From NCBI GenBank assembly GCA_021648745.1, contig JAKISE010000024.1:1-38362 (forward strand): a stretch of DNA of 38,362 bases, in the 5' to 3' direction. The DNA comes from Cyclobacteriaceae bacterium. Lineage in GTDB: Bacteria > Bacteroidota > Bacteroidia > Cytophagales > Cyclobacteriaceae. Below are positions 17,001 through 24,174 of this stretch, one piece after another. A program made the position numbers and the translations under genes. Position 1 is the first letter of the stretch; each line of letters starts with the position of its first letter. Under the pieces are notes generated by a model. It saw only the letters and a program-made list of their open reading frames with translations, made no database searches and had not been told where the DNA came from.

Positions 17001-18099
17001 CCATAAATTGTTGCATATCTAGGGCATCAAATCGATCGAACACTACATCTAGTGCAGCTCTTTTCTGACTTACCAGCAAAACACGCTTGCCTCTTGCAAC
17101 AAAATCTGAAATTAAATTAGTTATAAGTTGTGATTTACCTGTTCCTGGAGGCCCTTGCACGACAAAAGATTTTCCCAGTTTGGCAGCCTTTAGCGCATTT
17201 TCTTGAAAAGCATCCATTTTAAGAGGTGTATAAGTAACATCCTCTCTTACTCTGTTTAAAAAAGTATACTTCGTCTCCTCTTCTGATGTGCTATGTTTGG
17301 AGGCAAAAAATTCTTCCAAATCTGAAAATATTGACTCATTTTGAATTTTTTCATAGTCAGGCACTAAGTACGAACCACTTTGTGGAAATATACCAAGAAC
17401 AGCCTCAGGGAAGAGCTTTAGCTCCCCATCTTTATGAAGCTCATCGAACGACTGCTTATTAAACTCAGAAAAAGATTGAAGAATATCGGCAAAATTATCG
17501 CTGTTAAAATTTATTTCTATCTGACTTTCTTTAAAAAATTGGTACAGGCTTGTTCTAAATACTAAATGATCGGTATCAAAGTCTTCAAGATTCCGCTCAG
17601 TCATTTCCTCGTCAATACTAATGCCATTATAGTAGCCATAGGCTAAAAGAAAAGATTTGTTAAGTGCTACATTAACATCACTCCTATGAGTTAAACTCCA
17701 CTTTTTATCAGATTTTAGCAGAGCTACTGGAAAAAATAATAAAGGCGCATGTATATGTGTTCCGTCCGAAAACTTGCCTCTTACAAATGGCCAACCCACA
17801 TATAAATCTCTAGAACCATGCTCATCAAACAAAAACTTATTTAGCCTCTCCAGCCTAGTTAAATCGCGGCTAACTAAATTAACGTTCTCATCTCTACTAT
17901 CTGCAACAGGTGTTAAATCAATGTTAGTTTTTCCTTCTATAAGTTTTCTAATAATAGAAAAGGATGCTTCCTTTTGCAAAAAATCAAATTTATGCACATC
18001 AATGTATTGGCCTTTAAGCAATTTGCGCAGCAATAAGGACTTATTATTGGATGATAAGTTAACTAGCCTCTTTTGATAAGATTTGAGCACATTGCGCAT
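14083..18099 (-). CDS. Large SF1 (Upf1/COG1112-type) helicase with a possible nuclease-like C-terminus
   Basis: This 1338-residue protein is a superfamily 1 helicase. Walker A GPPGTGKS has its lysine at about residue 322, the DEAS Walker B is at about 951-954, GDSQQLRP follows, and motifs QGDERD and LNVAVTRAREG lie near 1130-1180. The N-terminus (RLVNLSSNNKSLLLRKLL) resembles the DUF4011-like start of these proteins. About 630 residues, rich in helical and charged sequence, separate motifs I and II. The last 100 residues (DITIKKGEDY, LLLTDDDLY, NWRFIGVFSREWW) resemble the Vsr/MTES_1575-type endonuclease domain, but catalytic residues are not clearly preserved. COG1112-type helicases occur both as housekeeping proteins and in anti-phage systems such as Mokosh. 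The start lies 23 bases after the HhH protein gene, suggesting one operon. Confidence 0.82.
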   Translation of the reverse strand: MRNVLKSYQKRLVNLSSNNKSLLLRKLLKGQYIDVHKFDFLQKEASFSIIRKLIEGKTNIDLTPVADSRDENVNLVSRDLTRLERLNKFLFDEHGSRDLYVGWPFVRGKFSDGTHIHAPLLFFPVALLKSDKKWSLTHRSDVNVALNKSFLLAYGYYNGISIDEEMTERNLEDFDTDHLVFRTSLYQFFKESQIEINFNSDNFADILQSFSEFNKQSFDELHKDGELKLFPEAVLGIFPQSGSYLVPDYEKIQNESIFSDLEEFFASKHSTSEEETKYTFLNRVREDVTYTPLKMDAFQENALKAAKLGKSFVVQGPPGTGKSQLITNLISDFVARGKRVLLVSQKRAALDVVFDRFDALDMQQFMGLVHDFRNDRKSIYEKIAKQIDKIEEYKQLNNSLDSIQLERQFGQYSKQIDSLTEEMEEFRSALFDESECGVSVKELYLTSDLNETSVNVKQEYQYFKFNDIIDLVSSSKRYAAYAAVFRTENYPLLDRKNFSSYDLSSLKRMQEFIEEIPRVREAIAAQTQSIINHPIEIEECISILGKKERAKELLSKTHNPEVYGLFRQLVKVHTRDTDYTWLADHERLLMNCFNGVGVEQSLSQEEIGPIQASLQVAIESRRNVFKYIKWWVFSKDRKKVNKVLITNQLKTNRIGIKALIQMIDSRLNLGHNLSILHRKGWVSKYEGEITKGALQNWFHSLKEAFRSKIIFYSYRNFKEYFNTGLLSYEEFSDKINSVYQVIDNIPEAWNRWSIYFTENQLRKITSDKEWLSKIEEALNNDFDDLCDFDKLREELPNYQIKVANEIVLAMGAFEDQKFESILVNSLKLQWIDHIETKYPVLRAVSSRKFKQMEADLQNNIREKLRISNEILLLKARERIYEHIEYNRLNNMVTYREIKHQVTKKRRIWPVRKLIANHSEELFDLIPCWMASPEAVSAIFPMERLFDIVIFDEASQCFTERGIPAMFRGNQLVIAGDSQQLRPNDLYKPRWDDTEEEDIALEVDSLLELSEKYLMNIQLKGHYRSKKAELIAFSNTHFYQDGLRLLPDRLLVNKHEPAIKYIKVDGVWENNTNRVEADKVIELIKQHIKLTPQKSIGIITFNAKQQELILDLLDEEVIAGTLELPSNLMVKNIENVQGDERDIIIFSTAYAPTKSGKLMMQFGSLNIAGGENRLNVAVTRAREGIMMVSSILPDQLKVENVKNNGPKLLKAYLVFAKLVSDGKYEPKPYTPSRSNANWYLKNSIINWASDAYPNLEFKDELPFADITIKKGEDYAALLLTDDDLYLQNPSVKDLHAYTPFTLSKNNWRFIGVFSREWWKKKEDVQEAIARFLNQHLPDE

Positions 18100-18122
18100 T
18101 TCATAAAACTAAGGAAACCTTT

Positions 18123-19034
18123 TTAAAAGGTAAGGTATGGAGCATTTTTTTTAACCCAATTTTTATCTATTGAATAAACCTTTACTAAATCATTGGGTAT
18201 TAAAAACGCACCATGTTGATTTCTATAGGCAATTATGAGTTTTGCCTGTGTCCAATTAATATAAGGGTGAGTTGCAAGCTGCTCTTTAGTAGCTTTATTT
18301 ATGTTAATTTTAGTTGGCTGAAAATCTTTAGCTATTATAGAGGTTTTACTAATTTTTTCTACGACCCCAGAATCTAACCTGTATATCTCATAAAGCTGAT
18401 TTTTAGAGATAAACCCACCTAAAGAAGTACGATATTTTACAATTCGGCTTGAAAGTTTGCTACCAATGCCATTAATGGTTTTAAGAATGGATGTGTCTGC
18501 ATTATTGAGATCAAATGCCGGCAACGGGTCTTCCACTTTTTTAATTTTATTTTCAACACTGGCACTTTTCACCGGAAGAATAGCTTTTTTCAATTTCGAA
18601 GAAGGCTTGATAATAATATATGGTTCTAATTGAGTAAAAAGAGGTTCTGGGAACCCATAAATTTTTAATAAATCGTTTGGGTTTGAGAAGTGCGCACCTG
18701 TAGCTCGATAATTTATCAATCGCCTTGCCAATGGTGTTGTTAATCCCAAATCAATTAGCTTTTCTTCTGACACCGTGTTAGGGTCGAATTTTTCATACAC
18801 AATTCTATTTTCAGAAGTTCCAACTTTAAGTTGGTTTTTATCCATAACTAATAGCAAGCTATCCAATAGCATAGCATCTTTTTCGTAGGAGTCATAAGGT
18901 GATTTAGAAAAGTGATTTGCCAACATTAGACCAACCCAACAAATTAAAGCGGTAAAAGCTAATAATCTAAATCCGGCAAACTCACTACTGCTGGTTCCGA
19001 ACATCATCATCCATACTTTTCTAATACTAGTCAT
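18123..19034 (-). CDS. Membrane-anchored triple helix-hairpin-helix (ComEA-like) protein
   Basis: This 303-residue protein has one N-terminal transmembrane helix (about residues 18-40) followed by three ComEA-type helix-hairpin-helix modules. The modules begin near FDPNTVSEEKLIDLG, FDLNNADTSILKTINGIG and ININKATKEQLATHP, and each contains a paired helix with an IxxYR motif. HhH modules bind DNA non-specifically. ComEA is the periplasmic DNA receptor of natural transformation, but triple-HhH membrane proteins of Bacteroidota may have another role. The gene is directly upstream of the large helicase, and dprA lies further along the window on the other strand. The DNA-binding role is inference from the fold. 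Confidence 0.8.
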   Translation of the reverse strand: MTSIRKVWMMMFGTSSSEFAGFRLLAFTALICWVGLMLANHFSKSPYDSYEKDAMLLDSLLLVMDKNQLKVGTSENRIVYEKFDPNTVSEEKLIDLGLTTPLARRLINYRATGAHFSNPNDLLKIYGFPEPLFTQLEPYIIIKPSSKLKKAILPVKSASVENKIKKVEDPLPAFDLNNADTSILKTINGIGSKLSSRIVKYRTSLGGFISKNQLYEIYRLDSGVVEKISKTSIIAKDFQPTKININKATKEQLATHPYINWTQAKLIIAYRNQHGAFLIPNDLVKVYSIDKNWVKKNAPYLTF

Positions 19035-19126
19035 TTTTACAAGATTGCATGTTCTTTATAAAAATGCAACATAATAATTTGAAGCCGATTAATAACATCA
19101 GGTATTGATTGGAACGCCTAGAAAGT

Positions 19127-19134
19127 TACCTTTG
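19127..19134 (+). promoter_or_regulatory. -7 element abutting the WG-repeat gene start
   Basis: TACCTTTG ends four bases before the ATG at 19139, and a TTG lies 19 bases upstream of it (19105-19107). If it is used, the mRNA would be leaderless or nearly so. Confidence 0.45.
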
Positions 19135-19138
19135 TGCG

Positions 19139-21070
19139 ATGTTTTACAAATGGCTATTTTTTTTGTGCTTAACACCAGTTATTTTATTGGCACAAACCAA
19201 CGAAACCGTACATATATACCAAGAAAACAAGTTGTGGGGCTTAATGGCAAACAACCCCATTACACCTGCTGTTTACGACACACTAATCCCTGTTTTAAAT
19301 ACTAATTTGTTTATTGCAAAAAAGCATAGAACAAGCACAGGAATTAATTCTACAGGAGTAATAACCAACAAGGGAAAAAGTATTATCCCGTTTAGTTATT
19401 TACAAATTACTCCCTCTTCGAAGAGCTTTATTGTAAATAAATGGGAACATAATGAGCTAGTGTTTGGAGTCCTAAACCAGTCGAATAAGGTTGTTTTAAA
19501 CGTACGGTTTAAAGAAATAAACTCTTTTTATAATTATTGGGTAACAAAATCAGCTTCTGGGGAACTACATCTTTATGACCGTGAAGGAAATTTTATGACT
19601 AAGGTAGAGGCAGATAGTGTTTCTATTTCTGAGAACCACAAATCTCTACTCATTCATAAAAATGGAAAAACAGGGGTGTTTGACCCAACTGGCAAAGAAA
19701 ATTATTTAGCGAAATTCAGACAAATAGACTACAAAAATGGCAGTTGGGAAACTTCGCTCTTCCCAGAATGGCAGATTATATCGACAAAGGATACTATTAA
19801 AATACAGGCTGACTCCATAAAAATTTGGGATGCTAACTATTTTATTATTGGTGTACATTCTAATTACTATATTTCTCACCGAGACAGAAAAGTGAGTAAC
19901 ACATATGAGTCTATTCAGGCTGTTTCTTCAAATTTTGCAATCATACAAAAAGCATCTCGTTACGGTGTAGTTAATAGGGCTGGAGAGGAAATAATGGCAC
20001 CTTCGTTTGGTCAAATGCATTACGCCAAAGGCTACTTTTATACCAAAAGCAATAACCAGTGGTCGGTGTACGATTCGACTGGCACAAAAAGATCGATTTT
20101 TAAGTACGATTCCATTGGCTCTGTTTCTAATGGACTTTTTCCTATAAAACGGAAAGGAAAATGGGGTTTTATGAACCGGAATGGAAAGGAGGTAGTTCAT
20201 TGCATCTACGATTATGCCGCAAATTTTAAGCAAGGGAAAGCCATCATCCAATATTTTGGTGCATCGGGTATAGTAGATTTAAAAGGAGACTGGATTGTTA
20301 AGCCCAAAGATGGACTAATAACAGATTACAGTTTCAATTTTTATATACTTAAAAAGGGAAGTGTTTATTATCTGAAAAATTACGAAAATCAGTTAATTTA
20401 TTTTACTTCTAACCAACTGGTTTTTAAGAATGAGACCATCTATGAAATTAAAGATGGATATACAAATAAGGTAAGTTCGCTGGGCACTCTGGTAGAAAAT
20501 GGCGCCAATTTGGAAAACGGGAATCAAACTTGGCAGATTATTAAAATAGGAAACAAGTATGGTTTTGAAAATACACAAGGTTTACTAAAAATAACCTATC
20601 GATACGATAGCTTGCTTCAATTTTCTGAAGGTTTAGCTGCTTTTAAGCTTCGGGGTAAATGGGGCTTTATAAACAAAAACGAAGAGATAGTTATTCAACC
20701 TTTATTTAATAAGGTTACTTCATTTAAAAATAATAGAGCCATTATAACTCTAAGTGGAATGAAGGGTATTGTGAAATTGGACGGGAGTTTTGTTTTAACT
20801 CCAAAATTTGAATCTATTAAACCAATTGAAACAGGCTTATGGCTAGTAAAAGAAAATGGTTTGTGGGGCATTTACGATTCAAATGGAAAAATTATCATCC
20901 AACCAAAATTCGATCAGGTTAAATACATCCATAAGGATTTAATCATTGTAATCCGCAATGGAATGTATGGGGTAATGAATTTTAAAGGTATAAGTCTATT
21001 CCCAAGGATTTATGATTTTATTGGATATAATGCTGCACTTAGAATACTTCTTTTGAAGCAAATAATGTGA
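19139..21070 (+). CDS. Secreted WG-repeat protein
   Basis: The 643-residue protein has a signal peptide (MFYKWLFFLCLTPVILLAQ) and then a series of WG beta-propeller-like repeats. Clear units include KWGFMNRNGKEVVHCIYDY, KWGFINKNEEIVIQPLF and LWGIYDSNGKIIIQPKF, and the family pattern WGf.n..Gk.v....yD recurs to the end. WG-repeat proteins are common in Bacteroidota; their binding partners are mostly unknown. The open frame could begin with TTG at 19109, but the ATG at 19139 gives the signal peptide directly and sits just after a promoter element. The protein is probably periplasmic or surface-exposed. It is divergent from the HhH gene. Confidence 0.85.
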   Translation: MFYKWLFFLCLTPVILLAQTNETVHIYQENKLWGLMANNPITPAVYDTLIPVLNTNLFIAKKHRTSTGINSTGVITNKGKSIIPFSYLQITPSSKSFIVNKWEHNELVFGVLNQSNKVVLNVRFKEINSFYNYWVTKSASGELHLYDREGNFMTKVEADSVSISENHKSLLIHKNGKTGVFDPTGKENYLAKFRQIDYKNGSWETSLFPEWQIISTKDTIKIQADSIKIWDANYFIIGVHSNYYISHRDRKVSNTYESIQAVSSNFAIIQKASRYGVVNRAGEEIMAPSFGQMHYAKGYFYTKSNNQWSVYDSTGTKRSIFKYDSIGSVSNGLFPIKRKGKWGFMNRNGKEVVHCIYDYAANFKQGKAIIQYFGASGIVDLKGDWIVKPKDGLITDYSFNFYILKKGSVYYLKNYENQLIYFTSNQLVFKNETIYEIKDGYTNKVSSLGTLVENGANLENGNQTWQIIKIGNKYGFENTQGLLKITYRYDSLLQFSEGLAAFKLRGKWGFINKNEEIVIQPLFNKVTSFKNNRAIITLSGMKGIVKLDGSFVLTPKFESIKPIETGLWLVKENGLWGIYDSNGKIIIQPKFDQVKYIHKDLIIVIRNGMYGVMNFKGISLFPRIYDFIGYNAALRILLLKQIM

Positions 21071-21089
21071 GTACCTCTTTTAAACAGGC

Positions 21090-21677
21090 TTAACTTCTTG
21101 TAGCCATCATTTTTTGAACATATTTTCCTAATATATCGAACTCAATATTTACAGCCATTCCCTTAGTAACCTGGCCAATATTGGTATGCTCATACGTAAA
21201 TGGAATAATAGCCACCTCAAAACTTGTGTCTTTAACATTAAAGCAAGTAAGGCTAATGCCGTTAATACAGATCGAGCCTTTTTCTACAATTAATTGAGTG
21301 CCTCCTGGCACTTCAAATTGATATATATAACTTCCATCTTGTTCGGTTACAGAATTGCAAACAGCTACCTGATCCACATGCCCTTGCACTACATGACCAT
21401 CAAATCTCCCGTGCGAAGGCATACACCGTTCTAGGTTAACCATATCACTCGACTTCAACTTTCCCAAGTTTGTTTTCTCCAAGGTTTCATTAATGGCTGT
21501 TACTTTATAGGTATCGTCATTAATTTCCACAACGGTTAAACACACTCCATTATGAGCTACACTTTGATCTACCTTTAACTCAGAAGCCATTCCTGCTCTA
21601 ATAAAAAAATGAACATTGCCGCCATCAGTCTCAATGGCTGAAACCGTACCTGTTGCTTCTATAATTCCTGTAAACAT
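21090..21677 (-). CDS. ribE: Riboflavin synthase, alpha subunit
   Basis: This enzyme dismutates two 6,7-dimethyl-8-ribityllumazines into riboflavin and a pyrimidine by-product. The 195-residue protein shows the start MFTGIIEATGTV and the two lumazine-binding half-repeats, marked by HNGVCLTVVE and CINGISLTCFN, with GHVVQGHVD between. The length is normal. The leader between its -7 element and the ATG is only about 15 bases, so there is no FMN riboswitch. It is divergent from pcm. Confidence 0.95.
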   Translation of the reverse strand: MFTGIIEATGTVSAIETDGGNVHFFIRAGMASELKVDQSVAHNGVCLTVVEINDDTYKVTAINETLEKTNLGKLKSSDMVNLERCMPSHGRFDGHVVQGHVDQVAVCNSVTEQDGSYIYQFEVPGGTQLIVEKGSICINGISLTCFNVKDTSFEVAIIPFTYEHTNIGQVTKGMAVNIEFDILGKYVQKMMATRS

Positions 21678-21694
21678 GGGATAAATATTTTTGT

Positions 21695-21702
21695 CAAAGT
21701 TA
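21695..21702 (-). promoter_or_regulatory. -7 element for ribE
   Basis: The minus strand reads TAACTTTG at 21702-21695, ending 17 bases before the ribE ATG at 21677. No good -33 TTTG is present. On the other strand TATCTTCG (21735-21742), one mismatch from consensus, may serve pcm. Confidence 0.4.
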
Positions 21703-21762
21703 GTGAAAAATCGTAACCATTTAAGCCGATTTTATATCTTCGCATCTTACGATTGGCATTAA

Positions 21763-22413
21763 ATGGAAGACAGCTATAAAGCACGAGGTTTAAGAAGGAA
21801 ATTAATTTCTATTATAAAGCAAAAGGGTATTGCTAACCCTAAAGTAATTTCGGCTATTGAAAAGGTTCCCCGCCATTTTTTCTTAGATAATGCTTTTATT
21901 GAGCACGCTTACCAAGACAAGGCTTTCCCTATTGGAGAAGGACAAACCATTTCTCAACCTTATACAGTTGCTTTTCAATCAGAATTACTAGACCCACAAA
22001 TTGGTGATAAGGTGTTAGAAATAGGTACGGGCTCTGGTTACCAGGCCTGTGTGTTGGTAGAAATGGGAGTTAATCTGTTTAGTATGGAGTATAACAAGCC
22101 CTTATACGACAAAACAAAGAAGAAGCTACCAGCAATGGGTTATAGACCCGTGTTGAAACATGGTGATGGCTCTTTGGGCTGGCCAATTCATGCTCCTTTT
22201 GACGGCATTTTAGTGACTGCCGGAGCCCCGGTTGTGCCCGATGCGTTAAAAGAGCAGCTAAAAATAGGAGGCAGACTTGTCATTCCTGTTGGGGATGATA
22301 AAAAGCAAAAAATGTTATTAATTACCCGTATTGCTGAAAGTGAGTACGATACAAAAGAGTTTGATAACTTTAGCTTTGTACCTTTGTTGGGCAAACAAGG
22401 CTGGAAAAAATAA
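21763..22413 (+). CDS. pcm: Protein-L-isoaspartate O-methyltransferase
   Basis: This 216-residue SAM-dependent methyltransferase repairs isoaspartyl residues in aged proteins. Diagnostic segments are present: VPRHFFLDNAFIEHAYQD, the GEGQTISQPYTVAFQSELL substrate loop, the SAM-binding VLEIGTGSGYQACVL, and GGRLVIPVGDD. The length is normal. It is the first of four closely packed plus-strand genes (pcm, thioesterase, a HolD-like candidate, GNAT), with gaps of 14, -1 and 5 bases. Confidence 0.95.
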   Translation: MEDSYKARGLRRKLISIIKQKGIANPKVISAIEKVPRHFFLDNAFIEHAYQDKAFPIGEGQTISQPYTVAFQSELLDPQIGDKVLEIGTGSGYQACVLVEMGVNLFSMEYNKPLYDKTKKKLPAMGYRPVLKHGDGSLGWPIHAPFDGILVTAGAPVVPDALKEQLKIGGRLVIPVGDDKKQKMLLITRIAESEYDTKEFDNFSFVPLLGKQGWKK

Positions 22414-22427
22414 TATACCTTTCAATT

Positions 22428-22949
22428 ATGGCAAAGAAAAAATCGGTAAACGATTCAAAGGTTATAATGACCGAAATGGTGCTACCTAACGACACCAATA
22501 CGCTTGATAACCTAATGGGTGGGCGGCTAATGCACTGGATGGATATTTGTGCTGCCATTGCTGCTCAAAAACATTCGAACAGAACAGTAGTAACGGCTTC
22601 TGTTGATAATATCTCTTTTAGAAAAGCAATCCCTCTTGGAAGTGTGGTTACTCTTGAGTCTCATGTAACAAGGACATTTAACTCTTCGATGGAAATTTAC
22701 ATAAAGGCCACTGCTGAGAAAATCCCTTTTGGAAAGAAATTGGAAATTAGCAATCAGGCATTTTTTACTTTTGTGGCGGTTGACCAAGGAGGCCACCCCA
22801 TTGAGATTCCCGATGTAATACCTGAAACAGATGTAGAAAAAGAACTAAACGCAGGCGCCTTACGAAGAAGGCAATTGAGATTAGTTTTGGCAAAACGGAT
22901 GAAAGTTGCGGATGCCAAAGAGTTAAAAGATTATTTAGATAACGCTTAA
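22428..22949 (+). CDS. Hotdog-fold acyl-CoA thioesterase
   Basis: The 173-residue protein belongs to the YciA/BACH type of acyl-CoA hydrolases. MVLPNDTNTLDNLMGGRLMHWMD is the conserved hotdog N-terminus with the catalytic-region Asn/Asp and the GG before the long helix. VTASVDNISFRKAIPLG and the NQAFFTFVAVD strand follow. These enzymes hydrolyse fatty acyl-CoA thioesters in the cytoplasm. The stop overlaps the start of the next gene by one base (TAATG), indicating coupling within the pcm run. Confidence 0.88.
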   Translation: MAKKKSVNDSKVIMTEMVLPNDTNTLDNLMGGRLMHWMDICAAIAAQKHSNRTVVTASVDNISFRKAIPLGSVVTLESHVTRTFNSSMEIYIKATAEKIPFGKKLEISNQAFFTFVAVDQGGHPIEIPDVIPETDVEKELNAGALRRRQLRLVLAKRMKVADAKELKDYLDNA

Positions 22950-23485
22950 TGGAAGAGCTTAATAAGGAGGATTTAAGGTTGTTTTTTGATGAAGAAATTT
23001 ATCTAATTAAGGATAAAGACAATGCTGAATCAGCATCCATTTCTAACATTGAAAAACCAATTAAAGTAGAGTCTTCTGCTCCTTCTACTGTTGAAGAGCC
23101 ACTGATTGAAGCTATCTCTTTGGTATATAAAGGGGGCAATGACAAGGGCATTGCTATTATTATAAACGATGACTCCAATGAGTTTTTAAATACCACCGAT
23201 GAAGCTCTGTTACTTAATATCTTAAAAGCCACTGGCTTTTCTTTAGAAGATGTGGCCATCATCAATCAGCATAATTCAGGCGTAGGATGGCAATCGCAAT
23301 TAGATTTTTCTAAAGTCATTGTTTTCGGCATTTTGCCGAGTACTTATGGTATTGCTTCCGAAAATTACAGCATACAGAAGCATGAAGAAGCTGATTGGCT
23401 CTTCTCAGACTCTTTGTTTAGCCTAGGCTCTGATAAGGTGTTAAAAGGAAAGTTGTGGGGAGAGTTACAAGAGCTTTTTAAGTAA
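22949..23485 (+). CDS. Unrecognised protein, possible HolD-like DNA polymerase III psi subunit
   Basis: There is no certain family assignment. The 178-residue protein has an N-terminal segment (LRLFFDEEIYLIKD), a variable linker to about residue 60, and a C-terminal domain with IAIIINDDSNEFLNTTDEAL followed by LLNILKATGFSLEDVAIINQ, ending KLWGELQELFK. This ordering resembles psi (HolD) of the clamp loader: a short N-terminal anchor, a nucleotide-binding-like strand, an L..dvLkAt..s.dqv segment and a final LW helix. The next gene encodes a GNAT acetyltransferase, and holD-rimI adjacency is well known in gammaproteobacteria. The similarity was judged by eye and could be superficial. Confidence 0.4.
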   Translation: MEELNKEDLRLFFDEEIYLIKDKDNAESASISNIEKPIKVESSAPSTVEEPLIEAISLVYKGGNDKGIAIIINDDSNEFLNTTDEALLLNILKATGFSLEDVAIINQHNSGVGWQSQLDFSKVIVFGILPSTYGIASENYSIQKHEEADWLFSDSLFSLGSDKVLKGKLWGELQELFK

Positions 23486-23490
23486 TCTCG

Positions 23491-24123
23491 GTGAATTCAG
23501 ATTCCCCTATCGAACAATTGAATCAATCAGCAAAATCAACTGCTGAAGAAATTTATTTGCTTTTTCAAGAATCATACACGGTCGAGGCTGACCTACTTGG
23601 CATTGCAAATTTTCCACCCCTTAGTAGATCAGTTAGCAATATTCGAGAGTCAAAAACTCATTTTTGGGGTTATTATAAAAACTCCATTTTAGCAGCTGTT
23701 GCTGAAATAGAACTTAAACCCGAAATATGCAATAGAATTTCTATTAGGCCTTTAACTCACTTCAAATCAGTCGCTTTGCTTTGTTTGTGTTCTCACCATA
23801 GCGGTGCTATGCTTTCGAATCCAAACTGCCTGATTTATTGTGACTTAAAGCCTCATCACGAACCCTATCGCATAATTCGGGTTAAAGACAGACTACTAGA
23901 TATTCACAGTTTTGTTGTCTCCCCTATTTTTTTTAGGCAAGGAATTGGGAGTAAATTACTTTGCGCCATAATGGATTCTGAAATTTGGAATAGAGCAGTA
24001 GTTGAAACTGGAAGTGCAAATAAACCAGCTATTTTATTATATCAAAAATTTGGATTTATAGAAGAGAAAGAATGGATAACGGGTGAAGGAATAGAAAAAA
24101 TCATGCTAAGTCAAGAAAAATAA
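23491..24123 (+). CDS. GNAT N-acetyltransferase interrupted in frame by a palindromic element
   Basis: The 210-residue protein uses a GTG start five bases after the preceding gene; no nearby ATG fits. The acetyl-CoA binding motif is clear: LLDIHSFVVSPIFFRQGIGS, then KPAILLYQKFGFIEEKEW. The strand before it, HFWGYYKNSILAAVAEIEL, should connect to LLDIHSF by a short loop of about 10 residues. Instead about 58 extra residues (75-133) intervene, with five Cys and five His and a composition unlike the rest. These residues are encoded exactly by the 175-bp palindrome at 23713-23887. Without it the protein would be about 150 residues, a normal GNAT length. Whether the enzyme still folds is unknown. 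The substrate is unknown; context makes a RimI-like role possible. Confidence 0.78.
   Translation: MNSDSPIEQLNQSAKSTAEEIYLLFQESYTVEADLLGIANFPPLSRSVSNIRESKTHFWGYYKNSILAAVAEIELKPEICNRISIRPLTHFKSVALLCLCSHHSGAMLSNPNCLIYCDLKPHHEPYRIIRVKDRLLDIHSFVVSPIFFRQGIGSKLLCAIMDSEIWNRAVVETGSANKPAILLYQKFGFIEEKEWITGEGIEKIMLSQEK
23713..23887. mobile_element. 175-bp palindromic repeat element in frame inside the GNAT gene
   Basis: Positions 23713-23778 and 23822-23887 are an ungapped imperfect inverted repeat of 66 bp each, symmetric about 23800. By hand count 47 of 66 positions are complementary, including 20 of the outermost 23. The centre holds a perfect hairpin CATAGC-GGT-GCTATG at 23797-23811. Similarity ends sharply on both sides of the element; the four next outward base pairs do not match. 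No clear target-site duplication is visible. The element has no transposase and is read through as part of the GNAT protein. It fits a MITE-like or Rickettsia-palindromic-element-like unit; no second copy was noticed in this window. Confidence 0.72.
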
Positions 24124-24125
24124 AA

Positions 24126-24150
24126 GCAACACTCTTTTTCAGGGTGTCGC
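24126..24150. terminator. Bidirectional terminator between the GNAT and TlpA-like genes
   Basis: The stem GCAACACTC/GGGTGTCGC (24126-24134 with 24142-24150) has one mismatch, one G-T pair and a 7-base loop. On the minus strand it is followed at once by TTTTATTTTTC, a good terminator for the TlpA-like gene. On the plus strand a T-run follows after about eight bases. Confidence 0.65.
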
Positions 24151-24174
24151 TCAGTTTCTTTTTTTAGGAATTGT

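Noticed and set aside
21678..21762. Possible FMN riboswitch before ribE
   Set aside because: The gap is only 85 bases shared by two divergent promoters, and none of the RFN element's conserved segments is visible.
23301..23490. Possible frameshift or missed ATG start for the GNAT gene
   Set aside because: The GTG at 23491 gives a full N-terminal GNAT region and a normal 5-base spacing from the previous gene; no upstream ATG is in frame before the stop.
23713..23887. Interpretation of the palindrome as a transcription terminator
   Set aside because: It lies in the middle of a gene, has no T-tract after the stem and its arms are 66 bp long.
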